A DNA stretch of 64,000 nt from Lactifluus volemus (taxonomy: Eukaryota > Basidiomycota > Agaricomycetes > Russulales > Russulaceae). The stretch spans positions 1,178,001-1,242,000 of the forward strand of contig WTXI01000002.1 in the NCBI GenBank assembly GCA_022376515.1, read 5' to 3'. Within the stretch, counting starts at the first letter, position 1; the number at the start of each line of letters is the position of its first letter. This document shows, piece by piece, positions 12,102 to 27,136 of the stretch. Below the pieces are notes generated by a model. That model saw only the letters and a list, made by a program, of their open reading frames with translations. It was not told where the DNA came from and made no database searches. A program made the position numbers and the translations under genes.

Positions 12102-14358
12102 TTAGTCAACCTCCTCCACACTGGGACCGTCCTCGCCTCCGGCACCGGGGAAGCCTCCTGGTGCACCGCCTGGAGCTCCACCAGGGAAACCACCTGCTGC
12201 ACCACCAGGGAAGCCACCTGCTGCACCTCCCTGAGCGTACAACTTTTGCATGATGGGATTGGCAAGCGCTTCGAGTTCCTTCTGCTTCTCGTTATACTCT
12301 TCAATGGACGCTTCTTGTGATGCATCGAGCCAAGAAATGGTGTCGTTGATCGCACTTTCCAACTTGGTCTTGTCTGCAGCCTCAAATTTGCCCGCAAGCT
12401 TCTCGTCTGTCAACGAGTTGCGGAGGTTGTACACATACGATTCAACGCCGTTCTTCGCAGTAATGCGAGCAGCCGCAGCCTCGTCCTCAGCTGATTGACG
12501 CATCAGAAATGTACCCGCAGTAAGGTATGCGAGCTGCCACTTACATTTATATTTCTCGGCGTCGTTGACCATACGCTCAATCTCCTCCTTCGATAGACGA
12601 CCCTTGTCATTAGTGATAGTGATACGGTTCGATTTACCGGTTGTCTTGTCGGCCGCTGAGACATTCAGGATGCCATTCGCGTCGATATCAAATGTAACTT
12701 CCACTTGAGGAACGCCTCGGGGAGCCGGGGGGATACCAGAAAGTTCGAACTTGCCGAGAAGATTGTTGTCTTTTGTCCGCGCACGTTCACCCTCGTAGAC
12801 TTGGATGAGCACACCAGGCTGGTTGTCCGAGTACGTGGAGAAAATCTCGGACTTCTTTGTCGGAACCGTTGTGTTGCGCTTGATCAACGCTGTCATAACA
12901 CCGCCAGCGGTCTCGATACTGGAATAGTGATTATTCAGTTTGAGATGGGGGCAAAGCCAGGAAGAAAACTCACCCAAGGGATAGAGGGGCAACATCGAGC
13001 AGAAGGAGATCTTGAGTCTTCTCCGAGGTATCACCAGAGAGGATGGCAGCCTGGACAGCCGCTCCGTATGCAACCGCCTCGTCAGGGTTGATGCTCTTGT
13101 TGGGCTCCTTACCGTTGAAGAAATCCGAGACAAGTTTCACAATACGGGGAATACGGGTGGAACCACCGACAAGGACGATTTCGTGAACGTTGGCCTTGTC
13201 GATCTTCGAATCGCGGAGAACCTTCTCAACAGGCTCCAAAGTACTACGGAAGAGATCCTGGCAAAGCTCCTCAAACCGTGCGCGGGTAAGTGAGGTATAG
13301 AAATCGATGCCCTCATAGAGCGAGTCAATTTCAATTGTGGTATTGGTGGCGGAGGAGAGGGTACGCTTAGCGCGTTCGCAAGCCGTCCGAAGACGACGAA
13401 GGGCACGAGGGTTCGACGACAAGTCCTTCTTGAACTTGCGCTTGAATTCCTGCACGAAATGGTTGACAAGACGGTTGTCAAAGTCTTCACCACCAAGATG
13501 GGTGTCACCGGCGGTAGCCTTGACCTCGAAGATGCCCTCCTCAATAGTCAAGAGGGAGACATCAAAGGTTCCTCCGCCCAAATCGAAAATGAGAACGTTC
13601 CTCTCGCCCGAAACTTTCTTGTCGAGACCGTATGCAATGGCAGCCGCGGTGGGTTCATTGATGATACGCAAAACATTGAGACCGGAAATTGTACCAGCAT
13701 CCTTCGTGGCTTGACGTTGCGAATCGTTGAAGTAGGCTGGGACAGTGACGACCGCATTCACAACGGTACCACCGAGGTAAGACTCGGCGGTCTCCTTCAT
13801 CTTCAAAAGGACCATTGATGAAATCTCCTCAGGCGACTATGCGAGAACATCAGCTCAAACAATCTACACCTCGGACAATATTACTACTCACAAATTCCTT
13901 GTCCTCGCCTCGGTATTGCACACGAATATAGGGCTTCCCGGTCTTGTCGAAGACCTTGAAGGGGAAATGCTTGACATCGGCCTGCACCTCGGCGTCATTG
14001 TACTTACGGCCGATAAGACGTTTAGCGTCGAATACGCTGGTATGGATGGATGGATGAGCCAACGTGATACGATAGGATAATGGGATATAAAGACATACGT
14101 GTTATGGGGGTTCATCGCGACTTGATTCTTCGCGGCATCGCCAATCAAACGCTCATTTTCTGAGAAAGAGACGTATGAGGGGTAGTGCGGTTACCCTGGT
14201 CGTTCGCGATGATCTCAACGCGATCGTTTTGCCAGACACCAACACAGCTGTATAGGGGAGTGAGAAAGGACGCATATATCTTATTTTGGGGAAGGGGACA
14301 CTGACGAGTAAGTTGTTCCGAGATCGATACCAACGGCCTTAGTAGCAGGAGCAGACAT
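12102..14358 (-). CDS. SSA1: Cytosolic Hsp70 (Ssa type)
   Basis: Full-length Hsp70 chaperone. The start is the ATG of [18 protein letters not shown], which contains Hsp70 signature 1. Signature 2 ([14 protein letters not shown]) and signature 3 ([16 protein letters not shown]) are both present. The peptide-binding domain follows (from about [12 protein letters not shown]), then the helical lid, a Gly/Pro-rich repeat of GGFPGGA units, and the C-terminal EEVD that docks TPR co-chaperones. That tail and the absence of a signal peptide or presequence place it in the cytosol/nucleus. At least five introns are concentrated in the 5' third, including one after TTYS and one after LSLG. All exons join in frame. 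The upstream region carries a heat-shock element and a TATA box. Confidence 0.97.
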
Positions 14359-14410
14359 GATTGAGAGGTGATAGTTGGGAGTGAAAAGAAAAGTGGCTAA
14401 TCCAAGGCTC

Positions 14411-14419
14411 TTATATATG
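14411..14419 (-). promoter_or_regulatory. TATA box of HSP70
   Basis: On the minus strand this reads ATATATAAG, about 55 bp upstream of the Hsp70 start codon. That spacing suits a fungal core promoter with a short leader. Confidence 0.6.
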
Positions 14420-14441
14420 ATATCATTATTTTTCGATTCTT

Positions 14442-14454
14442 TTCCAGAGCCTTC
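14442..14454. promoter_or_regulatory. Heat-shock element (Hsf1 site) of HSP70
   Basis: TTCCAGAGCCTTC matches the Hsf1 consensus TTCnnGAAnnTTC with a single change (GAG for GAA). It lies about 25 bp upstream of the TATA box of an Hsp70 gene, where functional heat-shock elements are expected. Confidence 0.55.
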
Positions 14455-14789
14455 TTTAACTTTCCACAAGGTACTTCACTCGCTTATATAAGCTAAGTTT
14501 CCACTATGAGAGAGGCGGAGTCGATGATAATGTACATGTACATATTCAATAGCTCACACACACACACCTTCATCATCTATCCTCCCCGCGGTCCAAGTCC
14601 GTCATTCACGTCTAGGCTACGATGCGCTTGTAAATCTCGTAGCACTGTGGGGTCCACTGCTCCCTCATCAGTTTCTTTCAACTCAAACACCTCTCTTCAC
14701 TTACCTGGGAGCACACTCCTCCTGCGGACATGAGTTCCGCCTACCAGAGCACTCGCCTCCAAACTTGTTCCAACTTCGGGAAGAGGTCG

Positions 14790-17045
14790 CTACACGGGTC
14801 CATTAGGGTGCGGAAGGTGTGACACCTTCCAGATCTTTCTACTTACATCAAGCCCAGGATCCGCAGTCGGCACCCGCTCAATTCCGCTCTCGTCCAGCTC
14901 ATGGGGCACCTCACCGTCAATCGATACCGCATTTAGGTCCATGGTCAAGTCAACAATGTCGCCGTCATCGGGCGACTGTGGCGGAGGGGGTTGCGGCTCA
15001 TCTTCGACAAAGCCCTCGGGCAGGTGGCCATTCGCATTCTCAACTGCTCTTGCTCGAATCTTCTTCCAGCTTTCGTATCGATCCATAGCATGTTGTCGGT
15101 CGCTACAGCTGTGATCAGGTGTTGGCTCAGCGTGATTTACCATACGACATACTCGATTCTCCGCTGTTTATACTGTTGCATCGTCTCGTCGAAGAGGTCT
15201 GGATTGAGTTCCATGAAGAGCTTGAGAGCATTATACACCATCCCATGTATTGTACTGTTTTTCCTGGTAAGCCAAACACCAGAGGTTGCGTCAAGAATTG
15301 CGCCCACCGATTCCAATGTGACTTTGAGTTTTGGTACAGCGCGGGAAACACGATTGGCAAGATGACTGCCATGTTATCACTCATGAGGTTGACGATGTAC
15401 TCGTTATTCCAATAGTACAGTGCGCGCTCTGCAACTTGGAAGTGTTGACTGTTGATACACCGTGCGAGCTGTTGGAATAAATGCACTTGGATCTTCTGAA
15501 ACTCGGCTGGGTCGATCACGTCCAGGATTTCCTCCACTTCGCTCAGGAACATCACCTCTTTGGGAGAGTTTACTTTCGGCCAATATTTGAGGAGCCCAAG
15601 TACGACCTCCTCTGCCAGGGAACCATCCTTCTCCAAAAACTGGACGACGCAGTAGGCAAGTTGTGGATGATACATCGAGAGACTCTTGACTTTGTGCAGC
15701 GGGATGAGCACACGCATCAAGAAAGTCTTGTGCTCCTCCTTTAGGGGCAACGCAAAGCCATTGATGATAGATCCCAAGATTTCCAGAAGTTCGGCAATCC
15801 CATTATGCCGTTCGGTTTCGTAGATGAAGTGATAAAACACGTTGTTGATAGAACGCCTGATGGGTGCGCGAAGATTGAGAAACTTGCCATATATCCTGTG
15901 TAAAGTAGTTTTTAAGAAGTCGCGCTCGCGAGGGTCCTCTGAGTCAAAAAGCTCGAGTAGATTCAAGACAAAGGACTGGTCGATGTAGCGTTTGGCGAGA
16001 TTTGTGTTAAAATCCGGGCTCTCGACGAAGCGAAGGAAGAACTCATAAACAATCTTCAAGTGAGGCCAGGCGAGTTCAAGCACGGGCTCATCTTCTTCTG
16101 GGTCGAACGCGTCACCTGTGGGATTCACAGGAGGGGGTATGGAGCGGAAAAGGTTGGTAGCAAACTTGGCAGACGATTCAGTCAGTGGGATGAAGGAAGG
16201 AAGAGCGGGGACGTACCATCTTGACAACCTCGGGGTATACGTTTTCAGAAATAACGCCACGCTGGGTGGTAATATACTCTAGCATTTCGTGTAGGGTCTG
16301 AGCCTTAATCTGTTTGCCTTTGAGTTCGGAACTAGCGTCGTTGAAGTCAAAAAGGACATGGCACTGGTGTAACTTTTTTATGAAAAGTTGGGGGCGCTCG
16401 CTTGGAGGTGTTTCTGAGAGGATGATGAGATGATGGGAGAGCAGGTGCGAAAGTGATACAACAGACCCAAAAAGGGAGGAAGTCGTTCGATTTCCACTTT
16501 CTCTGTGACGACGAAACGACTACTCCTCTGTTTTCTCGGAGGTTTACCGACGATCGGGATGGTGTCCTTGGGTCCTCGGAGACGATTCAGGGGGCTGGTT
16601 CGAGGGGGGGTCGCGGACCCTCCCGGTTCAAGGCCAATAGATAGTCGCTCCGGGGAGCCATAACCGCCGCTGCTCCGTGAAGTTTGATCAGAGTTGTCCG
16701 GGCTGACGACGACGATGGGCGGCGCGGGAGATGCCCTATCAACTGCTAGTCTACGGTCTTGAGGGGGTGCAGTTTGAACGGAGGGGCGAGAAGATTGAGG
16801 AGGTGGTTGTGAAGAAATGGAGTGATTGCTTCCGTTATTCCCGGAGATATTTGAGAGGGAACCTTGGATGGAAGAGGAGGAGAGTGAAGGTGATGGAGAG
16901 GAGGCAGAGGAAGGCAATGGAGGTTGTTGATTTGGTTTGTTTTTTGAAGAATTGGAATCTTTGCCACGAAGCTAGGGATACAAGTGAGTATATGAAGGGA
17001 TGGATAAGAATAAAAAGATACAAGAGATTTCTTGAAGCTTTTCAT
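14790..17045 (-). CDS. RTS1: PP2A regulatory B subunit, B56/PR61 type (Rts1)
   Basis: The B56 family supplies substrate specificity to protein phosphatase 2A and acts in cell-cycle and stress control. A tiny first exon, MKSFKKSL, is spliced (GTATCT...CCTAG, phase 0) to [13 protein letters not shown] and a long Ser/Pro-rich N-terminal region. The HEAT-like B56 core follows, recognisable from [49 protein letters not shown] and [12 protein letters not shown]. An intron after HWNR joins in phase to [17 protein letters not shown]. As drawn the last exon ends PHPNGPV. However a perfect GTAAGT donor sits just before that end, after ADPGLD, so the true 3' end may lie further along. Divergent from the next gene, with 176 bp between start codons. 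Confidence 0.92.
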
Positions 17046-17221
17046 GGAGAGAAAAGGGCAGAGTCGAGTTTGAGTTGGTCGAATATTATATTATCGATGG
17101 AATGGGAAGACAACCGTGAGAATATCTGTCCATGCGCCGTGTTAAAATATTTATATTTATTCTTTTTATTCAAGGCACCTACCCTACCACCTACCTCTAC
17201 TTGTACTGTACTTCTATCCCT

Positions 17222-18314
17222 ATGGCTGCCATTTACTCTGTCTACGCTTCCCCTACTCATCCTCCATTACCCAATCACCTTCCAACTCTCATCGTCACCC
17301 CTCATGGTAATTTCCCTTCTCTTTTTTTTTTATTCCTTCTCTCATCATTTCTTTTTCAGGTCAACCTTCTAATATCCTTTATTCCTACCTCCATACAAAC
17401 TTTGTACGTATTCCTCACCTTTCTCTTCTTATCCTATCCCTCCTCAGAACACAGAGAATTACCTCTTGACTCCCTCTCCTCAAGGCGATCTCTGGTCGCT
17501 AAGCTTTTCCCCCCTCGTGCCAATAATCCTGGCGGCAAGCCCTCTGGCTCGGATCCTGGCCACGGTTCCCCTCATGGCTCTTCCTCCCGTGTGGTCCGTT
17601 GCGAGGCCTCTCGCAACCTCAAATGGTCTATCACCAATACCGGCGTAATCTCCCCCATCTACAAGCTCGCCCTTCCGTCCCCGGACTCTCCCGATCTCCC
17701 CCTTTTCCAAATTTCCAAGCCTAACCCAAACGCCGCTTTCTGGAGCATGTTTTACTTTGCTTATGCCGGCCATAATATACCTCCGAAACGCATCGAGTTT
17801 GGCAAGATTCAAAAGAATCCCCCCGGCCCTAACGGTGGCGGTACGCGCATCACAATTTCGGGAAAGACTCCGGAAGAGAAATCGGTCTGGCAGACACTGG
17901 GAGAAGGCAATGAAGACTGTGTAGAATGGGTTGTCCTCTGCGCAGCCTTGAATCTCCTCGAGTGAGTTGAAACACGCACACACCGATGCAATACTTCCCA
18001 CCCGGCTCACGCGACCATTTTATAGCGATGAGATTATCAAAGCCGCGGAGAAGAATCCCCCGCCTCCGGCTGCACCCATGCCTGCAGGTGCTCCTGTTTC
18101 TAACGGCCGTCCCGCACCCGTATCCCTGCGTGACCCTGGCCCTGCGCCTCAGCCGCAGCAGATGTCGCAGCGCGGTCAGCCTTCGGGCCAGGCGGGCGTA
18201 CCATCACCGCAGACCCGCTCGACGCCGCAAGGGTATCGTGCGCAAGGCCCGCCTCAGCCCCAAGGTTATGTGTCAGCCCCCGGCCAGCCTCGCCAGGCTG
18301 CCCCCATGGTCTAA
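17222..18314 (+). CDS. Unrecognised fungal protein, Pro/Gln-rich C-terminus
   Basis: I do not recognise this family. The start MAAIYSVYASPTH is the first in-frame ATG. Two introns (after TPHG and after YSYLHTNF) restore a frame running through SRRSLVAKLFPPRAN. The compact middle part (about 17580-17960) has the look of a folded domain: CEASRNLKWSITNTG, FWSMFYFAYAGHNIP and CVEWVVLCAALNLL. A GTGAGT intron then leads to DDEIIKAAEKNPP and a Pro/Gln/Gly-rich tail. The printed stop follows AAPMV. If one C were missing from the C5 run at 18301-18305, the tail would continue in a Gln/Pro-rich frame (QPQQPQQATRRF) to 18379. No signal peptide or membrane segment remains once the introns are removed. 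Confidence 0.65.
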
Positions 18315-18733
18315 ATACAGCGTCCGCCGCCCGTGCAACTCAGCCTCAGCAGCCTCAGCAGGCCACTCGAAGGTTCTAGAGTTGATTTGGCCTCATCGAC
18401 ATGCTCCGTTGTGTTATTTATTTTCCCATCTTCCTTGTTGAACCTTGCTTGCTACTTCATCATTTCCTGACCTTTCCTCTACTTTTTTTTTCACGGGTCA
18501 TCATCAAAGAAGGATTCTGTTGTTTGAGTATTGTGATTACATTTGCGTGAGGAGTTTGTCCTTGGTTGTTCGTCTTTGGGTCCTTTGACGGTTTGCGATC
18601 TCGATAGCTACAAGTAGCGAATACCTCGCCATACCCTATCTACACGACATGTCTTGGACTGAAGGCAATTGTGTTTCATTGTCACCATTAGCTTTGTAAG
18701 CCTACCGACAGCTCTAGTTGTGCCCTCCTTTGT
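18315..18733. other. Convergent intergenic region
   Basis: This is 3' flanking sequence of the unrecognised gene and of citrate synthase. The first 65 bases could belong to the left gene if a base is missing at 18301-18305. Nothing else is recognisable. Confidence 0.5.
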
Positions 18734-20887
18734 CTATCCTTGTCTGACACGAGCGCTTTTGCTAATTATATCCTGGAGGGTGTCCATGGATACAGCTGTG
18801 GATGTGTATTAGAAACCATTATTGGTATGCAGAAGAAACGTACACTTCGGTCGCTCCAATGGAAGGCCAAGAGCTAATTAAACTATCAGGCATTACACTC
18901 GGCTCGATGGATCAGCGTAGCGTACCGCGGGCCCAGACAAGTTGTGTCAACGCGCCCAATGCTGCATGACGAGCGTTAGTTTTCAACTAGGCCCACGTGA
19001 CAACACGCACCACGAGAAACACCAAAGATTACAGTGTAGTACTTGCAGGAAGTAATTGGGTCAGCAGAGCTCGGCCCGTGAAAAGGATCATCGCAATACC
19101 TTGAATTCCGTGAGGCCGTAGTGGTAAAGCACGCATCCTATGGGGAGATTTAAGTTTAGTGATCAAGGGCGAGTTGTGGGGGCACAAGAAAACAGACCAG
19201 AGCGGCGTCAACGTTCGGCCATGGATTCTTTGTCTGTTGGATCACGAGTCAGTAAAGGGTCCGCATAAGCCCGAAGTTTTGTCACCAACCTTGCCGTGCT
19301 CGATCAGAACACCAGGCGCAACTTCGTAAATCTAGATTATAAAAGTCAGTTAGTTACCGCGACGGTTCGTTAGTAAGTACCCACACCTTTTTTACGAGCT
19401 GAATCGATGCGCTCTGGAGCAGCTCTGGGCGGCTGTCGCAGAACTGTTGGAGCGCGATGAACCGCGGATCTGACTTCCGCAAGACACCATGGCCATAGCT
19501 GACGATTGTTCAGCACGAATGACACTTTCCGCGAGAGCAAACGACAACTAACCCGGGTACAACCTGGCCGTTCTTCAAGGTCTTCCAGAGATAGCCCTTG
19601 ATATCTTCGTGAGTGATGTTGTCGCCGAGCTCTTTCTGCATAGCCAACTGCCATCGCAAGACTTCCTGGTTGGCAAGGCTGTAAAGCGAGGTTTGAGGAA
19701 TGTTTTGACGTAGGGGGAGGCGAAACGACGACTCACCCATGTAACGGCCCAGCCAGGGCGAAGAGAGCAGCAGAGTACGCGAGGTAAGGATCGGCCAGCG
19801 TTGAGCCCACAAGATCTACGAGAGGACGTTTAGCAACATTGAAATCAACGCGTCAGAACGAAGCCGTACGTGCAGTGTGCGCGGAAGCATTTCCGCCCTC
19901 GTGATCACCGTGAATGGAGATGTACAATCGAAGGTACTCAGTCAAGTCCTTATTCGCGCCGTAACCCATGAGCGCCGCATAGTTGCCGACAAGGTCCAAG
20001 TCCTTGTTAAGTGGAGGTGCCACGGCGCCTTGCTTGTATACATTCCTGTAAATGCGCGCCGCAAGAGCAGGAAGGCGCGCGATGAGCGTAAGGCAGTCCT
20101 CAAGAGTGTATGTCCAATAGTCGGCCTTATTCATTATTCCTGACTCATATGCCTTTTGGAATACGCTGTCGTGGTTGAGCGCCGCTACGCCAATGCCAAG
20201 CTGCGTCATCGGATGTATGGAGGGAGAGAGCCTATCCACAATGGGAGTTTTGCGTTGACCAGGAGTAGACGAAGGGAGCTCCTACCCGTCGATGAGCTTC
20301 TCGACGTATGTCGGGAGGTCCCCCTTGTCCGCAAGTTCACGCGAGAGCTGACGCGTTTCCGCTTCTGTCGGGACCTTACCTGTAAGAAGCAGCCAGAGCA
20401 TGCTCTCGGCGATGATTTCCTTTCCACCTGGAGCTGCAGGAAGTTGCCGTTGGCAATCAACGATACTCAAGCCATGGAATCGTATGCCCTGGATGCAAGA
20501 TTTGAGCATGAGAATTGAACCAGCTGGCAAGACGCGCCTCGTTCGGGTCTAGCACGGATGCTTCCCACAGCATAGACTTCAACCCACGCATACCCCCAAC
20601 AATGTTCGCAACCTTGACATCGCCAATGACCGTCTGTGAGTGTTCCGCTTTCTAGATACTTGATCAAAGTCTGTCAGGTATTCAAATGTGATCAGCCTCA
20701 CCAATCTTTTGAGTTGTTCCTGCTTTGCTGGAATGACGACTTGAAGCGTCTCTTTCAAAGTCTATCTCGTGCATACGATTAGAAGTACGTGCGCGGAGGT
20801 TGGAAAGCGTACTTTTGTAGAGGCAAATCTCTGAGAAACAGCGCGAGTCTGTAATGATACGAGACGAGAAGCACTGCGACGGTACAT
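18734..20887 (-). CDS. CIT1: Mitochondrial citrate synthase
   Basis: Condenses acetyl-CoA with oxaloacetate in the TCA cycle. The N-terminus MYRRSASRLVSLQTRAVSQ is rich in Arg/Ser and free of acidic residues, a typical matrix presequence. Conserved blocks in order: QTVIGDV, GGMRGLKSMLWE, GIRFHGLS, QRQLPAAPGG, IHGDHEGGNASAH, ALAGPLHGLANQEVLRW (an active-site His) and YGHGVLRKSDPRF (a second active-site His). Then come NPWPNVDA (with the catalytic Asp), LYHYGLTEFKYYTVIFGVSR and RALGLPLERPKSVSMDTL. The 3' part is split by several introns of roughly 50 bp; the final junction (donor GTACGT within the PKS codons) puts the stop at 18734. All junctions keep frame. Confidence 0.93.
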
Positions 20888-21036
20888 TGCTCAATGCTTT
20901 ATGCTTCACGAACTTTTCGTTTTCGTCCCCGCAAACCGGGCCGCCCGGCCCAGGAGCAAATAGACGTAAATGAAACACGTTTCCCCAAAACCCATCTCAT
21001 TGCTAAGGAGCTTTTTCAATTTATCGGTGACACGTT

Positions 21037-21908
21037 ATGGCTTCCGTCCTTGTTCCCGTCTTCTACGTCCTTCTCGTATTTGGGGGCCTCTTTATTTTTG
21101 GCCGTTTTTATAGAAAGCGCCACGCAAGTATGTAACCTCCTTCCACGTGAGCCACGGGTGTACATCTGGATGCTCACGCTCATGTTTAGGCAAACCAATT
21201 GAGCCTTACTTCCCGAGACACCACGAGAGGGACACCTATGTCACACTCCTTCAGCGTACCGATCCCGCCACTCCCGATGCGTTATTGAAGGCTGCACTCG
21301 TCCGGCGAGCAATTGCAGACGTCCAGCGCATCCTCCGTTTACGAGACGACAAACAAGCGCTTCAAAATCTACTTCAAAAGGGTTCTGTCGGAGATGACCT
21401 CTGGAATAGCTTCGTTGCGGCCGAGAAGGAACTTGAGGCAGAAATCGTTGAAGTGCACGCCGAGGCCAATTCCTTTGTCGAGGGGTGGGGGCATGTGCTC
21501 TTCCAGACTGCCAGTGAGATGCTAGCCAATGAGAAGACGAGAGCAATAGTGGAACAGATACCCCTGGAGCGTGCACGGAACGGTATTCATACCATTGTTC
21601 GACCCATACTGTCTGTCTTGTTGACAATTTTCAGAGGTAAAATATGGTAAGAAGGCGGCAGCAAGCGCGCAGACCTCTGCTGCCTCTGCGCCTTCTAGCC
21701 TCATGGCTCAAAAGTTCTCCACCTCACCAAAGTCTTCACCAACCCTCGCACCGCCTAAACCTAGCGCTGGCGCAGATGGCGTTTCCAGTGAGAGCGAAGC
21801 CAGTCCACGCACACCCCGGGTAAGCATTGCTCTAAATCAATATTAATACCTCGCGGTTGCTCATTGCTACTGATCCAGTCTGCCAAGAAGTCGAAGAAGC
21901 GAAAATAG
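21037..21908 (+). CDS. SEC66: ER translocation complex subunit Sec66 (Sec71)
   Basis: Component of the Sec62/Sec63 complex used for post-translational import into the endoplasmic reticulum. The start MASVLVPVFYVLLVFGG opens a single N-terminal membrane segment ending before RFYRKRH. An intron follows, then the conserved cytosolic domain: KPIEPYFPRHHERDTYVTL, ALVRRAIADVQRILRLRDDK, LLQKGSVGDDLWNSF and FVEGWGHVLFQTASEM. The tail is Lys/Ser-rich and ends SAKKSKKRK. Length and topology fit fungal Sec66. Its start codon is 149 bp from that of citrate synthase on the opposite strand. Confidence 0.9.
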
Positions 21909-22096
21909 TTCCTATTCTACAGTATTTATGTGCACCTCCCTGTTTTGTGCATTTATCCAAGTCGTAATCGTCGTACTGGAGTCAAGGGACACGATGCGGT
22001 GTTATGGTAAGGATGACCATGAACGTGAAGTCAAACAACAGTGTCAGAGGTAGCAGGCACTGACGAAAGCGGAGCAAAGGAACAGCACAACCCCGT

Positions 22097-26343
<4,247 letters not shown>

Positions 26344-27136
26344 GTCACTCTATGACGGCAAGAAACAAGGTAAGCATAATTCGACGAGTTGGGATTGAGA
26401 CGTCCAGTTGACGCACCATTCTCTGGGGGTAAATTGAACAGTAATGTTTGGAGATAAAATTATTGATACAGAGTTAGGCGGCAAGCCTGCAGCAAGGAAA
26501 GAGAATGGACGCGCAAAGTAAAGGTGACGCAGTCCCAATTAGATCGTGTAAGTCCCCAAGAGCACGCACCCGACTCACGGAAATTGCCGAAAATTGCCAC
26601 AACACAACGCGGGATTTTATTCAATGCGTTACACGGTCCTTAAACCATCTCGACAGGGTTAATTTCCATCAGCTTTGATGCTGTCCCACTGTCGGTAGTG
26701 AGTCAAAGCCGTGTAATAATAACCTATGGGAGCCTCTTTTTTTTTCTTGCTCTGTTTTGGGGCTAGGAGGATGAAATCTCCCCTTTGGGCACGCCATTGC
26801 GACTGGAGACAGTCTTGGATTTCCGTATTACTGTCCTGGTTATGTTATATTTGGCGCATATATCGATACAGTATCTTATTGTAACACGAAAATAGATGGC
26901 AGAGACAAAGTGCTCTTCGCGTACAATGCGTGTGAGGCAGCGCCGGCCATATGCGGAAATGGGCACCTGGCAGGTAAAACCTCATGTCGGTCGCCCGACG
27001 TGCTCAGTCTTTTCCGATTTTGTCTCTCAACGGTGCACATTTCAAGCACCTAAGTCCTGGGGCCGCAAAGGCCTTCGTTTCATTCTTTCCCCTCTCTTCT
27101 CGAGAGGCAGGGTTTCATTTGCTCACTTGATTGACT
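26344..27136. other. Divergent intergenic region, 0.8 kb
   Basis: This stretch contains the promoters of UBP15 (leftward) and of the long disordered protein gene (rightward). A T-rich run lies at about 26737-26747. I see no additional gene; short frames on both strands show no familiar motif. Confidence 0.5.

Noticed and set aside
13012..13818. Several plus-strand open frames opposite HSP70
   Set aside because: They arise from the strong codon bias of a highly expressed gene on the minus strand and contain no motif.
17296..17450. Hydrophobic stretch that looks like membrane helices in the unrecognised gene
   Set aside because: It comes from reading through two introns with good donors and acceptors; the spliced sequence is not hydrophobic there.
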